A stretch of 28,547 bases of DNA, taken from contig CAVVNF010000011.1 in the NCBI GenBank assembly GCA_963749535.1, positions 1 to 28,547 of the forward strand. The letters run 5' to 3'. Positions within the stretch are counted from its first letter, which is position 1. Every line of letters begins with the position of its first letter. Positions 15,146 through 23,080 of the stretch are shown here, one piece after another. The notes beneath the pieces are model-generated. The model searched no databases, was not told the origin of the DNA, and saw only the letters and a program-made list of their open reading frames with translations. A program made the translations under genes and the position numbers. This DNA is from Chersky-299 sp963749535. GTDB lineage: Bacteria > Actinomycetota > Thermoleophilia > RBG-16-64-13.

Positions 15146-16106
15146 GTGAAAGAGAACACCATAATCACGGCCACGGGGCTCTCGAAGCGCTACGGCGAGG
15201 TGCTCGCACTGGATAACGTGGACCTGGAGGTGCCTGCGGGGTCCATCCTCGGCGTTCTGGGGCCGAACGGCGCCGGAAAGACGACCGCCATCCGTATCCT
15301 CACCACGCTCACCTCCCCCGACTCGGGGTCAGCGTCGGTGGCAGGGTCACGACGTAGTCACGGAGGCTTCCGCTGTCAGACGACAAATTGGCGTGACCGG
15401 TCAAGACGCCACACTAGATGAAGCGCTGACGGGCCGGCAGAACCTGGTCATGGTCGGGGAGCTCAGTCGCCTCAAGGTCCTCGCGCGAGGCGCCGGGCGG
15501 TGGAACTCCTTGACCTGTTCGAGCTCTCCGATGCGGCCGACCGGGTGGTCAAGACCTACTCGGGAGGCATGCGGCGACGACTCGATCTGGCCGCCAGCCT
15601 CGTCGCCCGCCCCCCGGTGCTCTTTCTGGACGAGCCCACTACCGGACTCGACCCCACCAGCCGGCAACGCATGTGGGGAGTGATCCGTGGGCTGGTGGCC
15701 GACGGAGCGACGGTCCTTCTCACCACCCAGTACCTGGACGAGGCCGATGCGTTGGCCGATCGCATCGTGGTCATGGATAACGGTCGGGTGATAGCTCAGG
15801 GCACGCCGGCCGAACTGAAAGCCTCGACCGGCTCGCAGCTGCTGGAGGTGACGCTGGAGGCCCCCCACCCTCGTGCGGCCGAAGCCTTGGCCGCTCTGAG
15901 CACTGGGGCGGTCACGTCTCCGACGGCGGCAGACGACTGAGGGTGCCGGCGCGTAACGAGTCGGCTTGGCTGTCGCGGCGCTGCGGGCTCTGGATCAGGT
16001 GGGGGCACAGGTGGAAGACATCGCGGTCCATCAGCCCTCCCTGGACGACGTGTTCGCCCTCTTGACGGGCGCCTTGCCCAGCGAGCGGCGGAGGATCTCG
16101 GCGTGA
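15146..16106 (+). pseudogene. DrrA-type drug ABC transporter ATP-binding protein, several frameshifts
   Basis: ATPase subunit of a daunorubicin-resistance-type (DrrA) exporter, about 315 residues when repaired. GTG 15146 begins the first frame with LSKRYGEVLALDNVDLEVP and Walker A GPNGAGKTTA. Near 15345 the frame shifts to GHDVVTEASAVRRQIGVTGQ and LDEALTGRQNLVMVGEL. Near 15480 it shifts to VELLDLFELSDAADRVVKTY, the signature SGGMRRRLDLAASL, Walker B VLFLDEPTTGLDP and LLTTQYLDEADALADRI. Near 15920-15965 two more shifts reach the DrrA-specific tail LAVAALRALDQVGAQVEDIA, VHQPSLDDVFALLTG and SERRRISA, ending with TGA at 16104-16106. The next gene starts inside this stop (GTGA). At least four shifts mean no full-length protein as written, although every conserved motif survives, which argues for recent damage or sequence error. 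Confidence 0.85.
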
Positions 16107-16959
16107 GAGTGGCGGTAGCGCCCAGCCCCGACGCTAGCAGCGCCGAGGGCGTCTGGACCGTTGCGGTCCTGGCTGGAGGACGTGTGGGTGCTCACCCGGC
16201 GCAACCTGATCCATGTTCGTCGGGAGCCGCAGCAGCTCTCCGACGTGACCATTCAGCCGGTCCTCTTCACCCTGCTTTTCGTCTACGTCTTCGGCTCGGC
16301 CATGGTCCTGAAGGGCGGGGCCAGCTACAAGCAGTTTGCTCTCGCCGGCCTACTTACCATGAACCTCACGACCTCCACGGTAGGGACCGCCATCGGGCTG
16401 AGCATGGATCTGAGCACCGGCGTGATCGACCGCCTGCGCACCCTACCCATGGCGCCAGGGCGCTATCCTGGTCGGTCGCTCGATCTCGGATCTTCTGGCG
16501 GCGGCACTTTGCAGCGCGATCGTGGCGGCCACCGGCTTGGCCATCGGCTGGCGGCCGGACGCCGGCATCGGGTCGGTACTCGCCGGATTCGCCATCGCTC
16601 TGTTGTTCAGCTACGCATTAACCTGGATAAACGCCTGCCTGGGTATGGCGGTGTCCAGTCCGGAGTCCGCACAGGGCATCGTCTTCATCTTCATATTCCC
16701 GCTCGCGTTCGTGTCCAACGTTTTGTTCCCACGCAAGGGCATGCCCGGCGTGGCTGGCGGCGATCGCCAACTGGAACCCGGTGAGCGCGGTGGCCTCAGT
16801 CGTGCCGGACGTTGTTCGGCAACCCGAACCCGTCCTCCGACGATCAACGCCTGGCCTATGCAACATCCGGTGGCAGCCGCACTGGGATGGTCCATACTCA
16901 TTCTGGTTGTGGCCATCCCGCTCGCGGACCGCCTGTACCGGCATCGTACGAGGGTCTAA
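16103..16959 (+). pseudogene. DrrB-type ABC-2 drug transporter permease, several frameshifts
   Basis: Membrane partner of the preceding ATPase, starting at GTG 16103 inside its stop codon. The first residues MRVAVAPSPDASSAEGVWT shift near 16160 into LEDVWVLTRRNLIHVRREPQ and QLSDVTIQPVLFTLLFVYVF, then GLLTMNLTTSTVGTAIGLS and STGVIDRLRTLPMAPG. Near 16470 another shift gives GRSISDLLAAALCSAIVAAT, SVLAGFAIALLFSYALTWIN and PLAFVSNVLFPRKGMPG. Near 16755 the frame changes to LAAIANWNPVSAVASVV, and near 16840 back to MQHPVAAALGWSILILVVAI, stopping at 16959. About six membrane segments are recoverable, as in ABC-2 permeases. Operon with the ATPase under the TetR repressor; the substrate is predicted to be a hydrophobic drug. 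Confidence 0.82.
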
Positions 16960-17082
16960 CAGCTCGTTTCAAGTAGACGCCTGTTGTCATTGAGACGGAT
17001 CTTCTTGGCGCCGTCGATTGGCGAGGAGGTCAGAGGTCCTACAACCGGGGCCATACATGTTCGCCATATGGAATGTGGGGCT

Positions 17083-17400
17083 TCAGCGCGGGAGGCCCAG
17101 AGACCCGGCCAGGCACCCGTCGTGGCCAGATTTCATGGCCTGCACACTCGAGCGAACGGTTCCGTAGCCTGAGATGAAGATGATCGGAAGAGGATCGCCC
17201 CGCTCTTCCAGGTTCTGCTGCAGTGCAAGCCCGTCCAGGCTGGGTGGGCACATTTCGAGAACGAGACAAGCGGGTCCCTCGTGTCGAGGGTAACCGAGGA
17301 ATTCCGACGCAGAGGAAAAGGGCTTGATCCGAAGTCCTGAATTACCTCGGCCGAGTTCGCCTTGGACGAAGACGCACCCCCGCTCTGCTTGAACGTCAGG
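17083..17400 (-). pseudogene. Decayed FixJ-type receiver domain fragment
   Basis: On the - strand one frame reads GLRIKPFSSASEFLG, then CLVLEMCPPSLDGLALQQNL and LPIIFISGYGTVRSSVQAMK, then a stop at 17083. This is clearly a FixJ/NodW-type receiver, but the phosphoacceptor Asp is replaced by Glu (LVLEM), the conserved Lys region is lost and no output domain follows. Just upstream, QSGG in one frame and VFVQGELGRG in the next resemble the end of a histidine-kinase ATPase domain, so the source may have been a hybrid kinase. The fragment abuts the stop of the HD-GYP gene at 17396. The remaining gap 16960-17082 holds nothing I can name. Confidence 0.5.
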
Positions 17401-18472
17401 TGGTCGTATGGGCGGTAATACCGATGCCGCCCTGAACTGTCGTTTCGCAGCGCTGAAGGTGCTGAAGCGCGTCCACTACCCTGGGGTCGAACTGCCAGCC
17501 ACTCTCCTGCTGCATTTCCACCAAAGCATCTCGCACCGGCCAAGCTTCCTTGTAGGGACGCGCGTGAGTGAGCGCATCAAACGCGTCGGCGACAGCCACG
17601 ATGCGGGCACAAAGCGGGATGTCTTCTCCAGCCAGGCCATTGGGATAGCCGTGTCCGTCCCAGCGCTCGTGATGGGCGGCAGCGATCTGCTCTGCCATCC
17701 TCATTAGCTCCGACCGTCCTCCTCCAAGCAATCGGGCTCCCAGAATGGCGTGCTCGCGCATGATGTCCCGCTCCTCGAGCGAAAAGGCGCCGTGCTTGAG
17801 CAGAACCTCGTCTTCGATCGCCACCTTGCCCACGTCGTGAAGGGGAGCGGCCCGCATGATGAGTTCCACCTCCTCCGTTGGCAGATGGAGTTCTTGGGCA
17901 AGGAGAGCGCTAAGGCGCGCGACCCGGTAGGTGTGCTTTCCCGTGGCGTCGTCGCGCAGTTCAGCCACGCGGCCTAAGCGCTCAATGATCTCAAGGTGCG
18001 CTTGCCCCAGCTCTGCGCTGCGTTCCTTCACCAGGCCCTCGAGAACGTGGCGGCTCTCCATGAGCCGCCGTTCCAGGAAGCGAGTGTCGAGAAGAGAGTA
18101 GACATGGAGCAAGAATTCGTCCACCCCCACGGGTTTCACAAGGAAATCCTTGGCTCCCGCTCTGATGGCCCTTTCTCGGGCTTCGAAGCTGTCGAGAGCG
18201 CTGATGGCCAAGACCGGCAGGAAGGTGTCGGGCGACCGCTTCTTGGCGAGGGCCTCGAGCAGGCCGTAGCCGTCCAGCCCAGGCATGCAGATGTCGAGCG
18301 TGATCAGGTCGGGGTCGGCGGAGTCCAGATAGGAAGAGGCAGCAACCGGGTCGGTAAAGGAACGGATGGTACGGTAGCCGGCGGATTGCAGCGCGCGGTC
18401 CAAGAAGCGGACCACGGCCGGTTCGTCGTCGATGATCAGGATTTCGGCTTCAGCATGCGAAAGACTATCCAT
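17396..18472 (-). CDS. HD-GYP response regulator, cyclic-di-GMP phosphodiesterase
   Basis: Intact 358-residue two-domain protein. The receiver has D15/D16, phosphoacceptor D60 in LITLDICMPGLDG and K113 in LVKPVG. A coiled linker (about 130-170) leads to the HD-GYP domain: HTYRVARLSALLAQEL, H212/D213 in PLHDVGK, HAILGARLL, HHERWDGHGYPNG at 267-279, and IVAVADAFDALT. Such enzymes hydrolyse cyclic di-GMP to pGpG or GMP when the receiver is phosphorylated. ATG 18472 is preferred because the receiver starts shortly after it; the open frame extends 34 codons upstream without family match. Ribosome site is weak. No kinase is adjacent; the PAS hybrid kinase at 7274-10003 is a possible but unproven partner. 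It is divergent from the small gene at 18650. Confidence 0.9.
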   Translation of the reverse strand: MDSLSHAEAEILIIDDEPAVVRFLDRALQSAGYRTIRSFTDPVAASSYLDSADPDLITLDICMPGLDGYGLLEALAKKRSPDTFLPVLAISALDSFEARERAIRAGAKDFLVKPVGVDEFLLHVYSLLDTRFLERRLMESRHVLEGLVKERSAELGQAHLEIIERLGRVAELRDDATGKHTYRVARLSALLAQELHLPTEEVELIMRAAPLHDVGKVAIEDEVLLKHGAFSLEERDIMREHAILGARLLGGGRSELMRMAEQIAAAHHERWDGHGYPNGLAGEDIPLCARIVAVADAFDALTHARPYKEAWPVRDALVEMQQESGWQFDPRVVDALQHLQRCETTVQGGIGITAHTTT

Positions 18473-18575
18473 GACCACTACATCGACAGGCAGAGCGGTA
18501 TTGATTAGGAAGAGAGCGTCAACCGGGGGGAAATGCCCGCTCGGCTCCGCCCGCGGCGCCCATCCGGGAGGCACC

Positions 18576-18604
18576 TTAGCGAGCCTTTTCTAAAGCGGTA
18601 TAGT
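18576..18604 (+). promoter_or_regulatory. Candidate promoter for the small gene at 18650
   Basis: TTAGCG (18576-18581), 17 nt, then TATAGT (18599-18604), 45 nt before ATG 18650. The -10 is good and the -35 poor. Confidence 0.35.
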
Positions 18605-18649
18605 CATTCCACTGATGTTGAGGCATCGCGGACTCACTCGGAAGGCACA

Positions 18650-18961
18650 ATGCCCTGGTCACGGATTCGTGAGGCCACCAAACAAGATCGCGCCCGGCTG
18701 GAGCTCGCCGCCGCTTTCTTCATCAAGATGCACCGGCTGGAGACTTACACTGGCTACGAGGCCCAGGCCACGGACCCAAAGTACTCGGCTTGCTTCGCGC
18801 TAGAGCGTGCACTTAACCGGTGGAGCGACCTTTGCACGACAGACCCTGAACGTCACCAGCAACTGGCTGTTCTTTGGCGTGTCGAGGCCGAACGGGCGTT
18901 GCGGGAGAAAGGCGCCTCGGGCATAGTCGATGGCTATGTGGTGGGACGGGTGGCTCCCTGA
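18650..18961 (+). CDS. Hypothetical 103-residue protein
   Basis: Small soluble protein of no recognised family. ATG 18650 follows GGAAGG by 5 nt, which decides the start over a longer open frame from 18533. It is mostly helical by composition, with many charged residues: IREATKQDRARLELAAAFFI, YEAQATDPKYSACFALERAL, CTTDPERHQQLAVLWRVEAE. No signal peptide, membrane helix or metal motif. It lies between the HD-GYP gene (divergent) and the NlpC/P60 gene (convergent, 7 bp apart). Codon use looks like that of a real gene. Confidence 0.6.
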   Translation: MPWSRIREATKQDRARLELAAAFFIKMHRLETYTGYEAQATDPKYSACFALERALNRWSDLCTTDPERHQQLAVLWRVEAERALREKGASGIVDGYVVGRVAP

Positions 18962-18968
18962 GCCGCAC

Positions 18969-20750
18969 TCACTGAGCCCCGGTCAAGACCACAGCGTCGA
19001 TGTTGATGTTGGTTCCGGTGGCGGCCGCGCGCTTGGTGCCGGTCCACTCGATCTTCACTGTGTGCGCCCCGCTATCAAGTGTGCCGGTGTCCCATACTTT
19101 CTGCTGCCAAAGGACACTCGCTCCGTAGAGGTCAACGATCACCGGGTCTCCCCCATCGAGGGTCACCTTGGCTTTGCCGTAGACCGACGATTTCTTTGCG
19201 ATCCAGGTCAGGCCTGTGCCGGTGAAGTGGATGGTCACCGACGTCCCCGGCGAATTGGCGAAGGCGAAACTCCCCCCGGAGGCCGAAGCCGTGGAGGTCG
19301 TGGTCCAGGCACCCGCGTAGGTGAGCAAAGAGTCGGTCTGCTCATGCGGGAGGGCCGCCGATGCCGCGCTCTCCTCAGGGTCCGAGGGCAGCATCCGACA
19401 AGCTCCCGAATAGTCCGACCAGCTCATGGATTCGAGGCGCACGTACGAGCCGGTGTGCGGGGCGTCTATCATGTTTCCATCGCCCACATAGATTCCCACG
19501 TGATAGATCGGATTGCCGAAGAAGACGAGGTCGCCCGGCTGGAGCTGCGGAGTCGCGACCGGGGCTCCCATCGGATACTGGGCGGCAGCGTGGTGAGGCA
19601 GCGCTATCCCCAACTCGCCGAACACACTCTGTGCGAGACCGGAGCAATCGAAACTTCCCGGACCCGCCCCGCCCCAGAGGTATGGCGCATCGAGGTGCGC
19701 GAGGGCGGTCAGCACCACGTCGTTCCCGGGCCCAGGCGTGGTGACGTAGCTATAAACGTCCCCCCCGCTGATGGCACTTTTCCCTAACTTGTTCACGACC
19801 GTCACGTCCACGCTCCCCGTTCCCGCCGGAGCAGACTGGATGTCGATCTCACTGTCGGAGCGGATGTGGAACTCGCCTGGCCCCAGTTTCGCGGTGCCGA
19901 AGATCACCGATGAGGCCTGGCTGAACCCGTTACCGCTGATGACTACAGGCGTTTGGCCTGCCTCGGGACCGAGGGCGGGGGCAACGGCTTTCACTGAGGG
20001 AGCGGCCGCTTTTGGCAGAAAGTCCTCCGCGCGCAGAATGAGAGCCACTGCCTGCGCTCTGGTGAGCGCATCGTTCGGGCTGAGGGTCACGGCGCCGGCA
20101 CCGCCGCCACCCCGGACGACTCCAAGCAAGACAAGGTAAGCCTCGCTCGCGGCGTAGTCCGGGAGCAGGGCTCCGTTGTCGGTGAATCCGGCCAAGAGCG
20201 GAGGACCCTCAGCCTCGTAATAGGCGGCAAGCGACTTGTAGATGCCCAGTCTGCCGCTTATCCCTCCCTCCACGGCGAGGGCCTTCTGCGCGAGATACGC
20301 GGCAAGCGGAAGGCTGGCCTCTTGGCGCGTAGTCGGGTCCGCCGGCCGATAGGTCTGGCTGGACTCCGTCCCGATCACCCCGGCCGCGACGCCCCCCTCG
20401 ATCCACGAGAAGTAGTAATTGACGCTCGGTACGTCGGAGAACGTCGGGGTTTGAGGCGTGGCCGGAGGGATGCCGAGAGCCGAGAGAACCATTTTGGCGT
20501 ATTGTGCCCGCGTCACGGTCTGTTGGGGTCCGAAGCTGCCGTTGGCGTAACCCTGGGCGACAGTTGCCGCCTCGGCGGAAGTGATCCCGTAGGTTTGGGT
20601 CCACTGAGCATCCGTGATGTCGGTCCACTTGTCGGCGGCCCACGCCGGGACCGCGCACGCGAGGACGAATGCCAGCGCCGCGACCAGTAGCGAGCCCGAC
20701 CAGATCAGCAGTCGATGATTCCTGCCCTTCTTGGGACGCCGCATCTCCAT
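18969..20750 (-). CDS. Secreted SLH-TIG-NlpC/P60 cell-wall hydrolase
   Basis: Intact 593-residue exported protein. Basic start MRRPKKGRNHR and a hydrophobic stretch form a signal peptide ending near AVPAWA (38). Three SLH-like repeats follow (about 41-95, 100-155, 185-245), with motifs such as QGYANGSFGPQQTVTRAQYA and TLSPNDALTRAQAVALILR, which anchor proteins to wall polymers. A TIG/IPT domain is at about 252-336 (VVISGNGFSQASSVIFG). The NlpC/P60 peptidase spans about 340-455, with C369 in GSFDCSGL, H417 in YHVGIYVGDG and D429 in the third catalytic position. A 120-residue beta-rich C-terminal domain ends at 593. It should cut peptidoglycan stem peptides at the cell surface. ATG 20750 has AGAAGG about 3 nt upstream; ATG 20744 is also possible. 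Confidence 0.9.
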   Translation of the reverse strand: MEMRRPKKGRNHRLLIWSGSLLVAALAFVLACAVPAWAADKWTDITDAQWTQTYGITSAEAATVAQGYANGSFGPQQTVTRAQYAKMVLSALGIPPATPQTPTFSDVPSVNYYFSWIEGGVAAGVIGTESSQTYRPADPTTRQEASLPLAAYLAQKALAVEGGISGRLGIYKSLAAYYEAEGPPLLAGFTDNGALLPDYAASEAYLVLLGVVRGGGGAGAVTLSPNDALTRAQAVALILRAEDFLPKAAAPSVKAVAPALGPEAGQTPVVISGNGFSQASSVIFGTAKLGPGEFHIRSDSEIDIQSAPAGTGSVDVTVVNKLGKSAISGGDVYSYVTTPGPGNDVVLTALAHLDAPYLWGGAGPGSFDCSGLAQSVFGELGIALPHHAAAQYPMGAPVATPQLQPGDLVFFGNPIYHVGIYVGDGNMIDAPHTGSYVRLESMSWSDYSGACRMLPSDPEESAASAALPHEQTDSLLTYAGAWTTTSTASASGGSFAFANSPGTSVTIHFTGTGLTWIAKKSSVYGKAKVTLDGGDPVIVDLYGASVLWQQKVWDTGTLDSGAHTVKIEWTGTKRAAATGTNINIDAVVLTGAQ

Positions 20751-20994
20751 GAGCCTTCTTTCGCGAACCTGCCGTCGCTGAGTGCGTGACGGCCTCACAG
20801 ACATACTTCGGAAAAACGCGGTGGCGACTTTAGGAATCCGGCCCAGGCGACAGATCAAGCGCGGCGCGGACAGAGGTGTGAGAGGCCGGGCGACCCCGCG
20901 AGGAAGGCATGGTCGTGAGTCGGTTCGGTCGACCGGGCGGGGCGGTTCTGCCGCCTGAGCCGCCGCAACAGCGCGACGGTTCAGGCGACGCGGT

Positions 20995-22076
20995 CTACTT
21001 CAGCGTCAAGGTGTCGCTCTTGCCGATGATCGCCGCTCCGTCGGCGTTCTGGTAGACGAGCGTGACCACACCCGATTGGCTCTTCATCGAGGAGGTGTAA
21101 ACAAAGGACCACGTGACTCCGTCCGCGCCGACCGCGAAGTACGGCGCCGAACCACCCGAGGTACCGTGCGCGGTTGCCTGGGGCAAGGTGGTGATCACAG
21201 CCGGCCCGCTCGATGGTATCCACTCGCAACTCGGCCAACGTGTATCCGGGCGGCGGGTCCTTGATCGAAGAAGGTGAACAGCGACCCATTGGAGCCGGGA
21301 GCCTGCGTCACGAGGATGGACGGGTCGGGAACGTTCTGGGCCATCAAGTCCACGGTACCGGCGGGATAAAACACCGAGACATGGTCAAGGTGCGGATCCG
21401 GCTGGGTCGAGGTGGACCTGGGGAATACCCACAGAAGCTGATAGTCCGGTCCGGCAGGGTAGAGCAGGATATCCTGACCGGTCAGATGCCGAAGGATGCC
21501 CGGGCTGCCTAGGGTACTGGTGACCTGGGACAGCACGATCGCCTGAAGTTGCGGACTGGAAGACCGGATGTCGATTATCTGATCGCCTTTGTTGATGCCG
21601 ATGGCCGCGTGCCGCGAGGGGTAGGTGAAGTAGATGCCTGCTCCCGCAAAATCTTGGCTCGAGACTGCTCCCCACGACGACTGGACCTGCTCGATCGTGT
21701 TAGTGCTCACCATGAAGGGGATGCCGACGACCTTTCCTTGCCGCGCCAGGTCGAGGGTCTGTTTGATGAGTGCGGCGTTGCCGTTTGTATTTGTCGTGAC
21801 CGAGGTGGTCGTGCTCGAAGCAGGGACGGAGGTAGTGGTGGGCTCAGCTACCGTTGTCGTCGTGGTAGCCGCCGGCAAGGTCGTCGTGACCGCGGCCGAC
21901 GAAGTCGTCGTGGGCTGAACCGTCGAGGTCGTTGTGCTCCCGCCCCCACAACCGGCCACAGTCAGGATCGCCGCGAGAGCGAGAACGCCGACAAATAGAA
22001 GGGGAAGTGGCTTGCGAGCGTGGGACCGCCGGCGGTCTGCCCTCGCGTGACTGATCGTCGAGGCTTCGCGGGCCAT
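20995..22076 (-). CDS. YjgB-family (DUF4309) lipoprotein, two frameshifts near the C-terminus
   Basis: Surface lipoprotein of about 360 residues. ATG 22076 has AAGGAGGAGCC directly upstream. The signal peptide ends in the lipobox TVAGC with C43 as the lipidated residue, followed by a long Thr/Ser linker. The folded domain matches the YjgB/DUF4309 family: ARQGKVVGIPFMVSTNTIEQ, SSWGAVSSQDFAGAGIYFTY, AIGINKGDQIIDIRSSSPQL, TSTLGSPGILRHLTGQDILL, LLWVFPRSTSTQPDPHLDHV. Near 21270 the frame shifts to DPPPGYTLAELRVDTIERAG and near 21200 to ITTLPQATAHGTSGG and GVTWSFVYTSSMKSQSGVVT, ending at 20995. Function of YjgB is unknown. It lies between the NlpC/P60 gene and a STAS gene on the same strand. As written, translation would stop at 21195. 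Confidence 0.8.
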
Positions 22077-22141
22077 GGCTCCTCCTTCGCGGTAATGGAT
22101 CAGCAGCGCACTGCGAGACACAAGAGGCTCGACGGAGTTTC

Positions 22142-22492
22142 TCAGGCCAAGTCCGCGGCAACGGCTGCCGAGGCCGCGGACGGCGTCGCAAAAACGCGAA
22201 ACTCCGGCTCGGTGGTTAGGCCAGAAATCGTGAAGAGACGAAGGAGATCGGGACTGGCCCCGATGACGCCCAGCCACCCCTTCGCTCGCAGCTTGCGCAG
22301 AGCAGTGAGAATAACGCCGAGCCCGCCGCTGTCGATATAGAGGCATCCGCCAAGGTCGAGCAGGAGATGAGAGCCATGTAGCGTGAGAGCATCTTGCACG
22401 GCGTCGTCCAAGGACAGCGATGTGAAATGGTCGATGTCTCCGACCACCCGCAGCAACGGGACCCCGGACAGTGACGTCTTGATGATCTCCAT
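22142..22492 (-). CDS. STAS-domain protein (anti-sigma-factor-antagonist-like)
   Basis: Intact 116-residue single STAS domain. The core DLGGCLYIDSGGLGVILTAL contains the conserved serine after Asp that partner kinases phosphorylate in SpoIIAA/RsbV-type proteins. The N-terminus MEIIKTSLSGVPLLRVVGDI is the usual first strand. ATG 22492 has AGGAG 5-6 nt upstream. It follows closely upstream of the lipoprotein gene (66 bp), so the two may be co-transcribed. No RsbW-like kinase or PP2C phosphatase is in the window. The protein at 26017-26376 is a clear paralogue with the same start (MEI.K....GVPLL.VVGD.DH.TS). Confidence 0.9.
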   Translation of the reverse strand: MEIIKTSLSGVPLLRVVGDIDHFTSLSLDDAVQDALTLHGSHLLLDLGGCLYIDSGGLGVILTALRKLRAKGWLGVIGASPDLLRLFTISGLTTEPEFRVFATPSAASAAVAADLA

Positions 22493-22748
22493 CTGGCTCC
22501 TGATACCAATAGGGTCCTACGAGAGCGGCCGGGCCATATTTTACACGCCCGGCAGCATGCCCTAGCGCTGTGTGGTCCCAGCTCGTGACCGGGAGTCCCC
22601 GCGACCCGCGGCCAGGACTTACCGCGGCTCGTGGCCGGGCCTTCCTCGCGTTGTGCCGCGCCGACTCGTGGAGACCTTCCTTCGTGTCGTAGCCCCGGTT
22701 TGCCAAGGTTCGCGGCCCGGCTTTCCCACGCTACGTGCGCTCGACGGT

Positions 22749-22777
22749 TTGACATGACCACCTAACGTGGCTAGACT
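22749..22777 (+). promoter_or_regulatory. Strong sigma-70-type promoter for the CAP-SLH gene
   Basis: A perfect TTGACA (22749-22754) is followed by 17 nt and TAGACT (22772-22777). Transcription would start near 22784, leaving a leader of about 285 nt before ATG 23068. The preceding stretch 22493-22748 holds no recognisable gene. Confidence 0.65.
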
Positions 22778-22811
22778 GGCCAGGCCGACGATCGGAGATC
22801 GCAGGGCATCG

Positions 22812-22848
22812 ACTTTGATGGGATCAAGGAACTTTGATGGGATCAAGG
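22812..22848 (+). repeat. Tandem 19-bp repeat in the CAP-SLH leader
   Basis: ACTTTGATGGGATCAAGG occurs twice head to tail with a 19-bp period (22812-22829 and 22831-22848). A small inverted repeat CGATC/GATCG lies just upstream (22789-22801). The position downstream of the promoter suggests a regulator site or an RNA element. Confidence 0.65.
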
Positions 22849-22888
22849 GTGTGTGCCCGGCACGTCAAATGGAGCGAAAGGAGCCACC

Positions 22889-23080
22889 ATGGCACTCCTT
22901 CAAACCCGGCGCGCATCTGCAAAACCCCGCCTCGAAATCTCGGCTGTCCCCCAAATCCTCGCGGACACAGGCCATTGTGCGGAAGGTCTCGCGGCTCGCA
23001 TTCCGAAAGAGAATCAGAACCTGAAATATCTTCCGAGGCTCGTCCGTGCGGAAGCGGAGGTGAGCACATGCTTGATCTAA
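22889..23080 (+). CDS. Possible 63-residue leader ORF overlapping the CAP-SLH start
   Basis: ATG 22889 has an excellent AAAGGAG site 5 nt upstream, better than that of the main gene. The 63-residue product (start MALLQTRRASAKPRLEISAV, middle GHCAEGLAARIPKENQNLKY) has no known family, signal peptide or helix. Its stop at 23080 lies 13 nt inside the next gene, whose ATG is at 23068, so translation of the two could be coupled. It may be a regulatory leader peptide or simply an accidental frame. Confidence 0.4.
   Translation: MALLQTRRASAKPRLEISAVPQILADTGHCAEGLAARIPKENQNLKYLPRLVRAEAEVSTCLI

Noticed and set aside
21195..22706. 503-codon reading of the lipoprotein gene from 22706
   Set aside because: The first 210 codons overlap the STAS gene and have no ribosome site; ATG 22076 has a strong one followed by a lipoprotein signal.
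22784..23067. Cyclic di-GMP or cyclic di-AMP riboswitch in the CAP-SLH leader
   Set aside because: The conserved core sequences of either class were not found by eye; the repeat and small ORF are reported instead.
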